A program made the translations under genes and the position numbers. Source: Neckera pumila (taxonomy: Eukaryota; Streptophyta; Bryopsida; Hypnales; Neckeraceae). From it: a stretch of 64,000 bases of DNA. The stretch lies in the NCBI GenBank assembly GCA_963969595.1, contig OZ018411.1:10170501-10234500 (forward strand), in the 5' to 3' direction. The notes below the pieces were generated by a model. It was not told the DNA's origin, made no database searches, and worked only from the letters and a program-made list of their open reading frames with translations. Positions 35,479 to 45,600 of the stretch are shown piece after piece; position 1 is the first letter of the stretch, and each line of letters begins with the position of its first letter.

Positions 35479-36497
35479 GCGAGATGCACAAGGTAGAAGC
35501 ACCAGTAAGGTAAAACAACCCATTGTGGTCAAAATTAGAAGTTTGACTTTGCGTAGTTGTTGAAATTTTTTCAATTTTTTCCCCACAATAGTGCAAATGT
35601 GAAAAACAATGAGTGCAATTGAAATTATGTTTATTTGACAAAATATGAATTTGTAATGAATTTTTGAAGTGTTCAATGCATCATGGGCCAAAACAGTCTG
35701 TAGACTTCCTTAGAACTACCAAAATCTAAATCCATCATGCTCACTTTGCTCACCTAAAGCAATCATAGTATTTTCTAACATGGAAGGCCTAAAAAGTCAA
35801 TTTTTACAATGAATTCTCATTGAAAAATTGGAAGTTCCTAATGAGTCACTAATCACTCTATTACTGTAATGTAAGACAAACATTGAAGCCAAACTCTCAC
35901 AAACTAAAAAAACCCATGATTGGGTCATTCCCTAGGTGACCACTATGGATCATTTGACCACAATGGGTTGTTTTACCTTAGTCAACCATGCCCAATTACC
36001 AATCTTTAGGGGTGCAGTATTTCCAACCAAGGTTGTAACAAATTTCCAACGGAAGATGAGAATGTGTTTTTTTGGTCTTTTTCAAGGTTGGGTTTAATAA
36101 GGTAATGACACATGTTCCAAAGTAGTGAGCGAGAAAGTAAGGAGAGAGTAGGAACTAGGGAGTAGTAAGCGGGAAGGTAGTTCTTGAATGATTAGAATTG
36201 GAGTTACATCTTTTTATTATTGCATATTGAAAGTAGAGCACAAATTCATGATAATTTCAAATTTTCTAAAAAAATCTAAAAATCTTACATCATGTATTTA
36301 TCATGTGAATTGGTCTTTGAATTTCATTTGTCCAGCCTCATGGCTTGGTTGTTTTGTATTGTTTTGTTTTTCAATGCAGTGGGTTCTCCCTATTTGTTCG
36401 AAAATTAAAATAAAAAAATTCATCTTTGAAACTAAAAATCCACTCAAAAATAGCAAAAAAAATGAAGGGAGGATTTGGAGGTTTGACATAACATTGT
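35479..36497. mobile_element. Partial GGTAGAAGCAC MITE with a nested MITE
   Basis: AGGTAGAAGCACCAG at 35491 is the left end of the family seen at 6229-6606. Its body resumes after the nested element, from 35981 to about 36135 (AACCATGCCC, GGGGTGCAGTATTTCCAA, AGTAGTGAGCG). No right end was found. 36190-36497 has no recognised content. Confidence 0.55.
35506..35980. mobile_element. MITE with TAAGGTAAAACAACCC ends
   Basis: The left end TAAGGTAAAACAACCCATTG continues GTGGTCAAA and is matched without error by the reverse of the right end, an inverted repeat of about 28 bp. The perfect match suggests recent activity compared with its host element. About 475 bp; the ORFs inside are short and unlike known proteins. 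Confidence 0.85.
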
Positions 36498-37420
36498 ATA
36501 ACCCCTAAAGGTTTTTGATTATGTTTTCACCAAAAACGCTCCAAAACTATCATTTCTAATACAAGTACTAAATTTTAGAAAAAAACATTTTTGGACACAT
36601 GTAACCGTAAAATCCGCGTTGGTTTGAGAATACGTGGAAAAAATTTCAGAATTTTCCACCATGTAGATTGCAAGATATTAGTGTTTGAATTGAGAAAAAT
36701 CCTTTTTTTGTCCTTGCAAAAAAACGAGCAGCTGCACTTTACAAGGTCACACTTGTATGAAAAAATGTCCAAAATAGGGGTTACCCTTTGGATTCATTTT
36801 TGAAGTCAAGTTGGATATATGCTTGAAAAATTTCAGATCATTTGGAATTGTACAACATATAGGAAAAAATAGTAAGTAGAAAGAAGTAGAAAATGATTTA
36901 AAACACAAAATTGTTAACAATTTAATTATTGAATTGAAAAATGCCAATTCCAATGGTTATATTGTTGTGATAACCTATCTACACCCAATTTTTTTTTATT
37001 TTTTTGCAAAATATCGAAAATTGAGTTAGATAAAGGATTTCAAAGTTTATTTTAGAGTAGGGAATCCATAACTACCCGCAAACTAGAACACCTCATAAAT
37101 TTCATCTCATTAATCAAAATGAAATGATTCAAAGCTACTCATGTATATATAAATCTAGAGAACTAATTTCGAATTTTTTATTTTTTTAAAAGTGACTTTT
37201 TAAGAATTTTTTGAGCTGCCCGCCAAGCATTGAAAATCACATATCATACATTAGCTTTTTAACCATGCATTCAAAAGCTATGAAAATTGTTGGGCCTTAA
37301 AGCTACACCTTAGGAAAATGTTGTGTGAAAATTTCAAAGAAAAATAAAAACTTCACTCGTAGTGAGCTACCCCAAAATGCTATGTTCTCAAAAAAGCATG
37401 TTCAAGGCTTTAGGGGATAA
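36498..37420. mobile_element. TTAA-family element flanked by ATAA
   Basis: The left end is ATAA-CCCCTAAAGG and the right end CAAGGCTTTAGGGG-ATAA. Both flanks show ATAA, suggesting insertion at a variant target. The left subterminal part (ACCAAAAACGCTCCAAAACT) matches the right subterminal part of 43401-44352, so the two are the same subfamily in opposite orientation. About 920 bp, noncoding. Confidence 0.75.
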
Positions 37421-37927
37421 CCATGCAATAGTCCTCCCTATGTTTAGAAGGTATTAGGCTTCCCAAGATGCTTGGGAGAAACTTTAAATATAATTCAAGG
37501 ATTAGGCCGTTGGCTGAAGCCATCAATAAGACAATTTTGTTCATTGTTGTAGGGGTCCCATTTTCAAGGATGGAAAGGGGCCCTTGCCTCTTGCAGTACT
37601 ATGCACCGCTACTCACTACGTTGGAGTACTACTTTCAGCCACAGACTGCTATAATTCGTAAAAAATGGCAGCAATGGTTTTTCATTTTTCATAAATACTT
37701 AATGACTTAAAAAAATTAAGGGAAAAAATGGCCATTTCTTCTAAGTCCTAGAGGGCATCCGCACAATTAGAAACTGAATTTGTTTTTTGAGTTTCTTAGA
37801 AATTACAACTAAAGTCATCACACTTTAGGGCCTTCTAGACAGTGCTAGAAGCAATGTTTTCAAAATCCCTCGCCTAAGAAGTTGGAAGGCAATTATACAA
37901 ACAAGCATGCTAAGTTACAACTTCAAT
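37421..37927. other. No gene recognised
   Basis: One 80-codon frame (37468-37710) starts MLGRNFKYNSRIRPLAEAIN. It has no recognisable family, lies between transposons, and lacks supporting signals. I treat it as unassigned. Confidence 0.3.
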
Positions 37928-38133
37928 CATTAGAAGAAACCCGTGTTTAATGTGACGAGCTTGATTTTTCTTGATGGATTTTTCTAAACATCCACAGTAG
38001 ACAAAACCATGTTTTAATGTTATAGTGGACGTTATAATTGATATAAAAATATGGTTTTGTCTATTGTGGATGTCTAGAAAAATCCATCAAGAAAATTCAA
38101 GCTTGTCACATTAAACACGGGTTTCTTCTAGTG
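37928..38133. mobile_element. CACTA-type MITE, 206 bp
   Basis: The ends are CATTAGAAGAAACCCGTG and CACGGGTTTCTTCTAGTG, flanked by a 3-bp AAT duplication (37925-37927 and 38134-38136). The inverted repeats continue through TTTAATGTGACGAGCTTG and a TTGATGGATTTTTCTA block, then pair again around AAAACCAT, giving a near-complete hairpin. Its sequence differs from the 15347 element, so it is a separate CACTA family. Confidence 0.85.
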
Positions 38134-38625
38134 AATGACTTCAGAGTGGGTACTCCATAGTACTAAAAACCTCCAAAACTGAATTTGTGACATTTTTTTG
38201 AAATTTTCTTTTTCCTCCACAATTAATTTTGGAAAAATCCAAAAAAAAATGCAGTGCATTGGAGACGTGTACGTCCAACTTTTATATGAGTTTCAAGTTG
38301 GTTGCATCATTTCCCAAAAACTTATACCACATAACAACTTTCAATTTGAAGGTGTGACATAAAATAGTACAAGTGTTTCTTGCATTCACCCTGAGGTGGC
38401 TTACAATAACTAGGCTCCAATGAGAACTGCCGTCCTAAGATATAAGAGCTATAACATGTGTACAAAGTTCTCTTTGTCAATGTCAACACATAATATTATA
38501 CATTTATATTGTATATAAAATAGTATAGCATGGAAACTACACATCAAGCACTAAATTGAAAGCTTTGAAAACCCTCGCAATTTACATCCATGATTAAACA
38601 TATAACACAATAGGGCCAGCACTTG

Positions 38626-39278
38626 TTAACCCCTAAAGCCCCAAGGCACCCAATAGTGTTGTCCAAGAAACTTTGAAGTTAAATGAAACCTTATCAAATT
38701 GCTATTTTTAGTAGTTTATATTTTTGAAAGATTATTTTTGAAGTCTAGTTTTAGCATCAAAAATCCAATTTTGAAAATGAATGATTATGATTTTTCTATT
38801 CAATTTTTTTTTTGCATAGGTACCCATTACAATCTTGACTTTTTGTAGTGTTGAGGGCTCTTGAAAATGAGCCTCAAATACACTAGATCTTGGTGAAAAA
38901 ATTACACTAGAAATTCATTTAAAAAAATTGTATAGTAGATTTTGAGAAGTCATAAATTGATTGGGGTGTTATTAGTTAGGCTCATCAACCTCATATTTTT
39001 TTGGTCTTGAATTTTTTTTAGATTTGACATGCAAAAAGAGAACTCAAAGATTTTCATAATTTTAACACCCTAATGATCAAACATTATAATCTTTCAATCC
39101 TTAAATGATATTGTTGTGTTTTCTTTTCCTACATGATCTCTAACTTACATGTCTAGTTTGAATTTGTACGGTTATAATTCAAAAACATTTGATTCAACTT
39201 ATCAAATTGTTGACTTTTTGTTCAATTTAGAGCAAATTCCAAGAGGCTCAGAATAGGCCTTGGACAGTTAGGGATTAA
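38626..39278. mobile_element. TTAA-family element
   Basis: TTAA-CCCCTAAAGCCCCAAGG at the left, and CCTTGGACAGTTAGGGA-TTAA at the right. Left flank CAGCACTTG and right flank GGATGGGTATGA correspond to CAAGCACC and GGATGGGAATGA of the intact protease gene (53677-53701), giving an empty site. Same subfamily as 14766-15558 but without its CACTA insertion. Confidence 0.8.
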
Positions 39279-39509
39279 GGATGGGTATGAAGTGACACTG
39301 TCTGCAGGATAGAGGTGCAGGATAGACTGCAAGCAGTTTGTGAGAAAGGGGCTCAACTTCTTGAGGAGCCTGTTGCATGGCTAATTGATCAGTACAAGTG
39401 CTGTCTCTGCTGCGCTTCGAGCATTCTCAAGTTTGGAATTGTCAACAGGCTTACAATCCAAATGATTTTCTTTAGTCTTTAGTCTTAGCAGGAACGATGC
39501 TTTTGTATA

Positions 39510-39624
39510 GGGCAATGCCCAAGGAGGAGGGTGTTTTGAGAAACAATAGGCTGACAAGGAGGGCGGAGTCCGACGAGGAGGCTTGTTATTTCTCAAAACG
39601 CCCGACGACAAGGAGCCATTGCCC
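39510..39624. mobile_element. Small hairpin MITE with GGGCAATG ends
   Basis: GGGCAATGCCCAAGGAGGAG at the left is mirrored by the right end CAAGGAGCCATTGCCC. The inverted pairing continues through GTTTTGAGAAACAATAGGC. About 115 bp and GC-richer than its surroundings. No clear target duplication. Confidence 0.6.
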
Positions 39625-39820
39625 GACGTAATTCACAAATAGAAGGATGAGAAATCGAGGATGGGAAATCAAAGTTGGATGAATAATGCGTAATGCCCAA
39701 TTACAAATGAAAACTTGCACAATCAAGCATTACGCCTCAGAACCCTCCCCGCAAATGTACGGGGAAATTCCTGCAAGTAGTTTACAAAACGAGAAACCAA
39801 TTTATCTACCTTCTGGGTTC

Positions 39821-40578
39821 TTAACCCCTAAAGGCCCAAGTGTCCGTTCAACGGACAAGTGGGATTTTGGGCAGGTACCTATGGGCTGAAATTTTATCCT
39901 AATTTTTTGAAACTTTTTTAGAAGAGAGAAAAAATGATAAGCTTTGTGGGAGTGTAATTTTTTTTCAATCTGTGCCCGGGAAAAAAAGTTATGCCCAAAT
40001 AAGCTCAAAACAGGGGAGAGCGGGCAGCAAAAATAATTTTTTTTTTTTTGAATTTTTCTTCCCATAGATTATATTTTTGTCTACCTAGAAAGCTTTGATT
40101 CATTTCATTTGGATTTGTTATGAGAAAGTTATGGACATTCTTGTTTTTCGGGCAGTTAGAGCATTTTTTTGAAAAAAATAACTTGTAGGACTCATTTTTT
40201 AATGAAATTTTTCAAATTTTTCAAATTCTTTTTTTTGGCATGGTTTAGTTTACTTGCTAGAACAACATAGGGATTAGTGCATTTTGATTCCATCTAAAAT
40301 ATATGAATATTTTAGATTTTCCTTCTATCTTGTACCTAATTCTACTTAACAATTTTTTTAATAATGAAAATTAAGTTTTTTTGAATTTTTTTTTTTTTGG
40401 TAGATTGTCAACTCAATTCTCCACTATAAACATTTTAAGCTCAAAACTCCATAGTGCAAAAATCCTACGGTTAGATGTGCAAAAAAAACATTTTTAATTT
40501 TTTCTTCACTCTTTGCTAAAAAATGGCAGTTTTGGGTGTTTTTTGGCAGAAAAAAGGCCTTGGGCCTTTAGGGGTTAA
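39821..40578. mobile_element. TTAA-family element, cleanest copy
   Basis: TTAA-CCCCTAAAGGCCCAAG at the left and CTTGGGCCTTTAGGGG-TTAA at the right give a perfect 16-bp inverted repeat inside matching TTAA flanks. Just inside the left end is a short palindrome (GTCCGTTCAACGGAC). 758 bp including both TTAA copies. It carries no transposase frame, so it is non-autonomous. Confidence 0.85.
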
Positions 40579-40763
40579 CTTCCTATAGAATAGATTTCAA
40601 TGCTATCTTAGCTGAGCCACTGTTCCAGAACAATTTCAGAGAGAACGAACTGAATTCTAAAGAGAAAATTTATTACCCAAGTTCAGTTACGTTCTATCCA
40701 CAGGCAATGAAACTCGCAGCAGCACATCATATGAGGGCCTATCCACTAGAAAAGGCCAACTCT

Positions 40764-41712
40764 TTAACCCCAAAGGATCAAGTGTTGTTCAATGTGCACA
40801 AGAAAGCTCGGATAAGTTTCTACAAAGTCATTTTTGGTTGGATGTTCATGAAATTTGGACACAATGTGTAAACATGTACTTAATTGGTGAAAAAATAATT
40901 TTCTTTCTTGATTGAATGCTTGGATCAAAAGTTATGCTACCTTGAACTTCTTAGGCAACAAGGGCAATTTAGGAATCTCTTGGGAATCTGTTGCAAAAAA
41001 ACTCATTAACTTTTGAAAAATGGCATGTATGTAACTAATAGAACATGGCATACAATTGTCCAAAAATAAGCAAATTTTAGTCCTCAAATCACATTGATTC
41101 TAAGAGGAGTCAAACTTTGTTAGCTATATTGGGGTGGTTTCAAGAAAAAATATTTTCTTCTAACTTCAAGCCTTATTACCTTGCAGTCTATGAAGTCAAA
41201 ATTATTTTTCCACGTATTATTTCCAAATGCTTGTCTCTAACTTTTCACCGTTTCAATTTCAAATAAAAAAATTCCTCGTTGCGCAAGAAATCATCAAAAA
41301 ATGACTAGTGTATTGCCAGTTCACTTCATGTCCTTGCATTGTAAGAGGATTTAGAAAAGCTAAACTCTATATTTGCTTTTAAAATTTCTCAGGAGTGAAT
41401 CTAACATCATATACTGAGGAATGGTCAAAATCCTCATTTTTGTGTAGAGCAAAAATTTTACTCTGAAGGGCTCAAAGTTTGCTAACCATGTTTTACAACA
41501 ATGAAAAGAAAAAAAGATTCTTCCTTCAAATGTTATAATCTTTCAATCTACTAGATCAAATAGGCTGCAATTTTTTCTATTCTGGTAAAATGCTTTACTT
41601 CAATATTATACGGTTGAAGTTTCAAAAAAAGGTTTCAATTTTCATATTGAATAACATACTCAAACCGTGCAATTTTTGACAATGTCTCTTGCCCCGTTCC
41701 TTCAAGGGTTAA
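40764..41712. mobile_element. TTAA-family element, abutting the next one
   Basis: TTAA-CCCCAAAGGATCAAG at the left and CGTTCCTTCAAGGG-TTAA at the right. It shares its right TTAA with the next element. The pair sits where the intact protease gene has CAATTGTTTGAGAAAAAC, so the target was a TTAA-like site. Noncoding. Confidence 0.7.
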
Positions 41713-42940
41713 TTCCTAAAGGCCCATTGTCCCTTCAAGGGACAAATGGAATTTTGGGCAAGTACCTATAGGGTGAATTTTTGCTGTGGTTTTTTGAAAC
41801 TTTTTTTGAAGATAGAAAAACTTGCTAAGCTTTGTGGGAGTATAATTTTTTTTCAATCAATCCGTGGGAACAAAGGTTATGCCCAAATAAGCTCAAAATA
41901 GGGGAGAGGGGGTAGCAAAAACAAAATATTTACAAATTTTTTAATTAATGAATTAATTTTTCTTATAGATTATACTTTCGTCTATCTAGAAAGCTTTGAT
42001 TCATTTCATTTGGATTTTTTATGGGAAGTTATGGACAAGCTTGTTTTTCAAACAATTAGAGCCTCTCTCTGAAAAATGAACTTGTAGGATTCATTTTGGA
42101 ATGCAATTTTTCCAATTTTTCCAAAAAGAAAGTTTCCATTAGATGAGATTCGGGGGTATTGGAGGGCTCTAAGTTCCCCTGTTGTCTGCTGCGTTCCCGC
42201 AGTCTGGGAACGCAGCAGCAGCAGGCTGACGTGGTCAAGCGACTGCCACGTAATTTCTTGGAAAAATAAAAAAGTAAAAAAATAAATTTTTGCTTAAATG
42301 GTATTATGGTAAGAATTTTTTTTTTTTTTTTTTTCTTGAAATTTTTTTTTTTGACACACCCGTACCGGTGTTCATTGAATCTGGGCAGATCAGGGAACAG
42401 GCCCGAAACGGCCCTCCAAGACCCCCAAATATCATCTAATGACATGGTTAGTTTGCTTTCTAGAGTAATCTCACCACTGGAATTGGTGCATTTTAATTCC
42501 ACCTTAAAGATATTAAAGATATTTTAGATTTTTCTTCTATTCCGTATCTACTTCTATTCAACAATTTTTTTTGAAATGAAAATTAATTTTTTTTGGATTA
42601 ATTTTTTTTCTAGACTCTCAATTTAATTCTCCACTATAAAGTTTTAAAGCTCAAAACTTTGTAGTGCAAAATATTTAAGTTAAAAATGTTCACAGTCATA
42701 AAATCTAGTCTCGCAATGTGTTGAAAAATTTGTTTTTTTCACTTTAAACGCAAAAATCTTGCAATCCGTGCAGTCAAAAAATTTGAAATTTTTTCCACAC
42801 ATTCTCATATTAGTTAGATGTGAGACCCTATGGTTAGATTTGCAAGAAAAATATTTTTCAATTTTTTTATTCTTTGCTATAAAAATGGCAATATTGGGTG
42901 TTTTTGGCAAAAAGAAAGGCCTTGGGTCTTTGAGGGTTAA
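41709..42940. mobile_element. TTAA-family element with a nested MITE
   Basis: TTAA-TTCCTAAAGGCCCATTG at the left and GGCCTTGGGTCTTTGAGGG-TTAA at the right. The body is close to 39821-40578, but a 305-bp MITE has inserted at 42137. The subterminal palindrome GTCCCTTCAAGGGAC is intact. Confidence 0.8.
42137..42441. mobile_element. MITE with CATTAGATGA ends
   Basis: CATTAGATGAGATTCGGGGG at the left is mirrored by CCCCCAAATATCATCTAATG at the right, extending inward through TATTGGAGGGC. An inner palindrome around TGCGTTCCCGCAG/CTGGGAACGCAGC is GC-rich. The host element's sister at 39821 lacks it. The 148-codon frame crossing its left edge is chance. Confidence 0.75.
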
Positions 42941-43130
42941 GAAAAAGAACGATATTGTGAAACATGAGCAAGCAAATTAAATCCAGGGACATTTTCTTCT
43001 ATTATAAAAAATTGAATCACTAGAAAGGTACGCATTGAAAAGACCATGATGGAGATCAAATTGCTCGGGCCTTCTTTGTTGTTCTCCGACAATGCAAATG
43101 TCTGTTTGTCTAGAAAAACACCCAAATGTA

Positions 43131-43400
43131 ACCAAGCATTTTGTAATTGTACAAATTTTCAAAGTTGAAAACATAGGGTAGCCTATACTAAACACTAGAT
43201 TCACTTTGAATGGACCCACATCAAGCATGAAATGTCTCAACTTTCATTGGTTGATTTAAAAAACTCTTTTACCTGGCTGCTTCTTGAAAAGTTGTGGTGG
43301 TTTTGAGACTTGGAAGTGTTCAATGAAAGCCATTTTTTAGGTGTCAAAGAATAAAATATGTCTCTTTAATCAGTCCACCACGCTTTCTCAAAGTCATGCC
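43131..43400. other. Repeat-derived sequence, no gene
   Basis: 43330-43400 resembles 26350-26450 (TTAGGTGTCAAAGAA, CAGTCCACCA, CAAAGTCATGCC). At 26440 that sequence continues without interruption through CCTAAATTG, giving the empty site for the element that starts at 43401. Confidence 0.45.
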
Positions 43401-44352
43401 TTAACCCCTAAAGGACTGAACATGCTTTTTTGAGAACATAGCTTTTTTGGACAGCTCACTACCAGCGGAGATTTTATTTTTTTTCTTTGAAATTTTCACA
43501 CAACATTTTCCCAAGGAGTAGTTTTGAGGCCCAACAATTTTCATAACTTTTGATTACAGGATTAAAAAGTTATTGCATGATATGTCATTTTCATTGCTCG
43601 ACGGGTAGTCCGGGTAGCAAAAAAAACTTCTTTAAAAATCACTTTTTAAAAAAATAAAAATTTGAAATTAGTTTTTTAGATTTATATATAGGTGGGAAGC
43701 TTTGAATCATTCCATTTGGATCTATGAGTCAAAAGTTATGAAGATTCTTAGTTTGAGGGTAGTTCTAGAATCTCAACTCTAAAATAAACTTTGAAGTTCT
43801 TTATCTAATTCAATTTTCAATATTTTTGAAAAAAAATAAAAACCTTGGGTGTAGATTGTTTATTACAACATTACAACCGTTGGGATTGGCGTTTTTCAAT
43901 TCCATAAATAAATTCTTAACAATTTTGTGTTTTGAATCATTCTCTACCTCCTCCTACTTACTACTTTTTTCCTATATGTTGTACAATTCTAAATGATCTG
44001 AATTTTTTCAAGCGTGTATCCAACTTGTGTAGGAAAATGAATCCAAAGAGTAACCACCATTTTGGACATTTATTCATACAAATGTGACCTTGTGAAGGGT
44101 AGCTGCCCGGATTTTCGCAGGGACAAAAAAAGGGTTTTTGTCAATTCAACCGCTATTATCTTGCAATCCACAAGGTGGAAAATTCTGAAATTTTTTCCAC
44201 ATCTTCTCAAACAAGTTTACTACGAGATCCAAAAATCTTTGGTTATATGTGTCCAAAAATGTTTTTCTTTTCTGAAATTTGATACTTGTATTAGAAATGG
44301 CAGTTTTGGAGCGTTTTTGGTGAAAACATAGTCCAGAACCTTTAGGAGTTAA
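43401..44352. mobile_element. TTAA-family element
   Basis: TTAA-CCCCTAAAGGACTGAAC at the left and CAGAACCTTTAGGAG-TTAA at the right. Flanks AAAGTCATGCC and ATTGCAATAG correspond to an uninterrupted AAAGTCATGCCCTAAATTG at 26436. About 950 bp. The interior has no long ORF. Confidence 0.85.
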
Positions 44353-44364
44353 ATTGCAATAGAC

Positions 44365-44719
44365 TAAGGTAGGAGCACCCATAAACATAATGTCCTCATG
44401 CCTGGGATGTAGAGTGTCCTTAAAGCATGCTTAAAAGTACCTTGGAATGTGACTCCATACTGAATTGTGGTTGGTGGATCTTGAATTTTTAAAATTTGGG
44501 TACTAGAATCAAGGCAAATTTAGTAGATTGTTGTTTAGGGTGCCCTAGGGAGTTCTACTTTGAAAATTCATAAAAATTAGATGCCTTATCCAAAAAAAAT
44601 TTTTTTTTCTTTGAAAATTCATGATTTTCAATTGCTAATACGGAAAAAATATTTTCTCTAGAAACATTTGCCTCCATCTATGCTGAATTGCTTAAATTCA
44701 TGGTTATGGGTGCTCCTAG
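44365..44719. mobile_element. Possible MITE with TAAGGTAGGAGCACCC end
   Basis: TAAGGTAGGAGCACCCATAA at the left pairs with TTATGGGTGCTCCTAG on the right. The outermost TACCTTA is missing from the right end, so the boundary there is approximate. No target duplication is visible. Confidence 0.5.
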
Positions 44720-44724
44720 CTGAA

Positions 44725-44940
44725 AGGACCTCCATTGTTTCAATCTTCGGAAACGCTTCAATACCAGAGCTTCTGTCGTGTTTCCACGCGTCCCAACTTG
44801 TTTGATATCGGAGCGTGTTTTTCGTGGCCTTAAAGGCTTCCACTCTGGTGCTTCAGTTGGTGACAGGTCAGGCAGGTCCTGCGGAAGTTCCGGTAAGTGT
44901 CTCCACAAATTTATGCCAAAATTCTTTCGGAAGTCGGCCT
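44725..44940. other. Duplicated gene-like fragment, copy 2
   Basis: This matches 28910-29240 in the same orientation (ATACCAGAG, TTTCCACGCGTCCC, TCGGAGCG, CTCCACAAATTTATGCCA blocks). It has several overlapping open frames of 60 to 78 codons on both strands, none conserved between the copies, so the coding strand and product are unknown. Confidence 0.4.
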
Positions 44941-44950
44941 CTAAATTATA

Positions 44951-45033
44951 TTCCCTCTCTGTCTCAAAATAAAACCGGTGTTTCCTCTGAGAAATACAGA
45001 GGAAATCTCGGTCTTATTTTGAGACAGAGGGAG
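44951..45033. mobile_element. Stowaway-like (Tc1/mariner) MITE
   Basis: TTCCCTCTCTGTCTCAAAAT at the left is mirrored by ATTTTGAGACAGAGGGAG at the right. It is preceded by TA and followed by CA, consistent with a mutated TA duplication. The CTCCCTC..GTC..AAAATAA end is the hallmark of plant Stowaway elements. 83 bp, forming one hairpin. Confidence 0.85.
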
Positions 45034-45164
45034 CACCAAACAATTGATTGAATGAAACGGGGAATATACTTTTGAGTATATTAAATTTTGAGTTATACTT
45101 TTGAGTTTGGCATCTATTTGCAGAGGTTTATTGGTTCTGGATTGAAGAAGAAGAGGCATTGCAT

Positions 45165-45600
45165 TGATTGAAGAAGTTTGAGCAACAGATTACTTAACTC
45201 AAAAAGTGAGCAAGTGCTACAAGGAGAGAGAGTCTCTTAGTGACGAGAAACTCCAAATATCTAGGAATAATGCACCTTCAGAAGGATGAGTTGGCCACTC
45301 CCTGGACTCAAAGTGAGAATGACTTTGTCTTTAAGTACATATCCTTGGATGCTTCAATAATGTTCTAAGGTCCCATGTTTCTCTAGTTTCATGAGAAGGT
45401 TGTGAAGGTTGGGTAGATTTTGCAAGTAAGGTATTGTATTGTCTAAGGTAATCCCACTAAATTGCAACTCTCTGGTAGAATTCATCCTTACAAATTGTAG
45501 CCCAAATTATAGCTTAAAGTACATGGTTGTTGAACATAAGAGCCTACTAGGGTTGATTTTAGGTATACCTACAATCAACATTTGAAAATTCATATTTTAT
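45165..45600 (-). pseudogene. Possible leucine-rich-repeat remnant, copy 2
   Basis: On the minus strand one frame reads TIPYLQNLPNLHNLLMKLEK followed by HGTLEHY and a stop. LPNL-type repeats are typical of plant NLR proteins. This duplicates 30880-31420 with many indels. No upstream domains were found. Confidence 0.35.

Larger units (their letters stand above)
38396..43130 (-). pseudogene. Decayed copy of the ULP2-like protease gene
   Basis: Pieces match the intact gene at 52223-55188 in order and orientation. 38396-38625 matches about 53440-53690 (HWSL exon and adjacent intron). 39279-39475 matches about 54105-54275 (exon 3). 40660-40763 matches about 54445-54530. 42941-43120 matches about 54530-54720, including exon 2. 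TTAA-family elements separate the pieces (38626-39278, 39821-40578, 40764-42940). At three of those junctions the intact gene supplies the uninterrupted sequence. The exon 3/4 junction is deleted and the pieces carry stops, so no protease can be made. Confidence 0.8.

Noticed and set aside
42056..42502. 148-codon minus-strand frame
   Set aside because: It spans a MITE boundary and a poly-lysine run from a T tract, so it is a chance frame.
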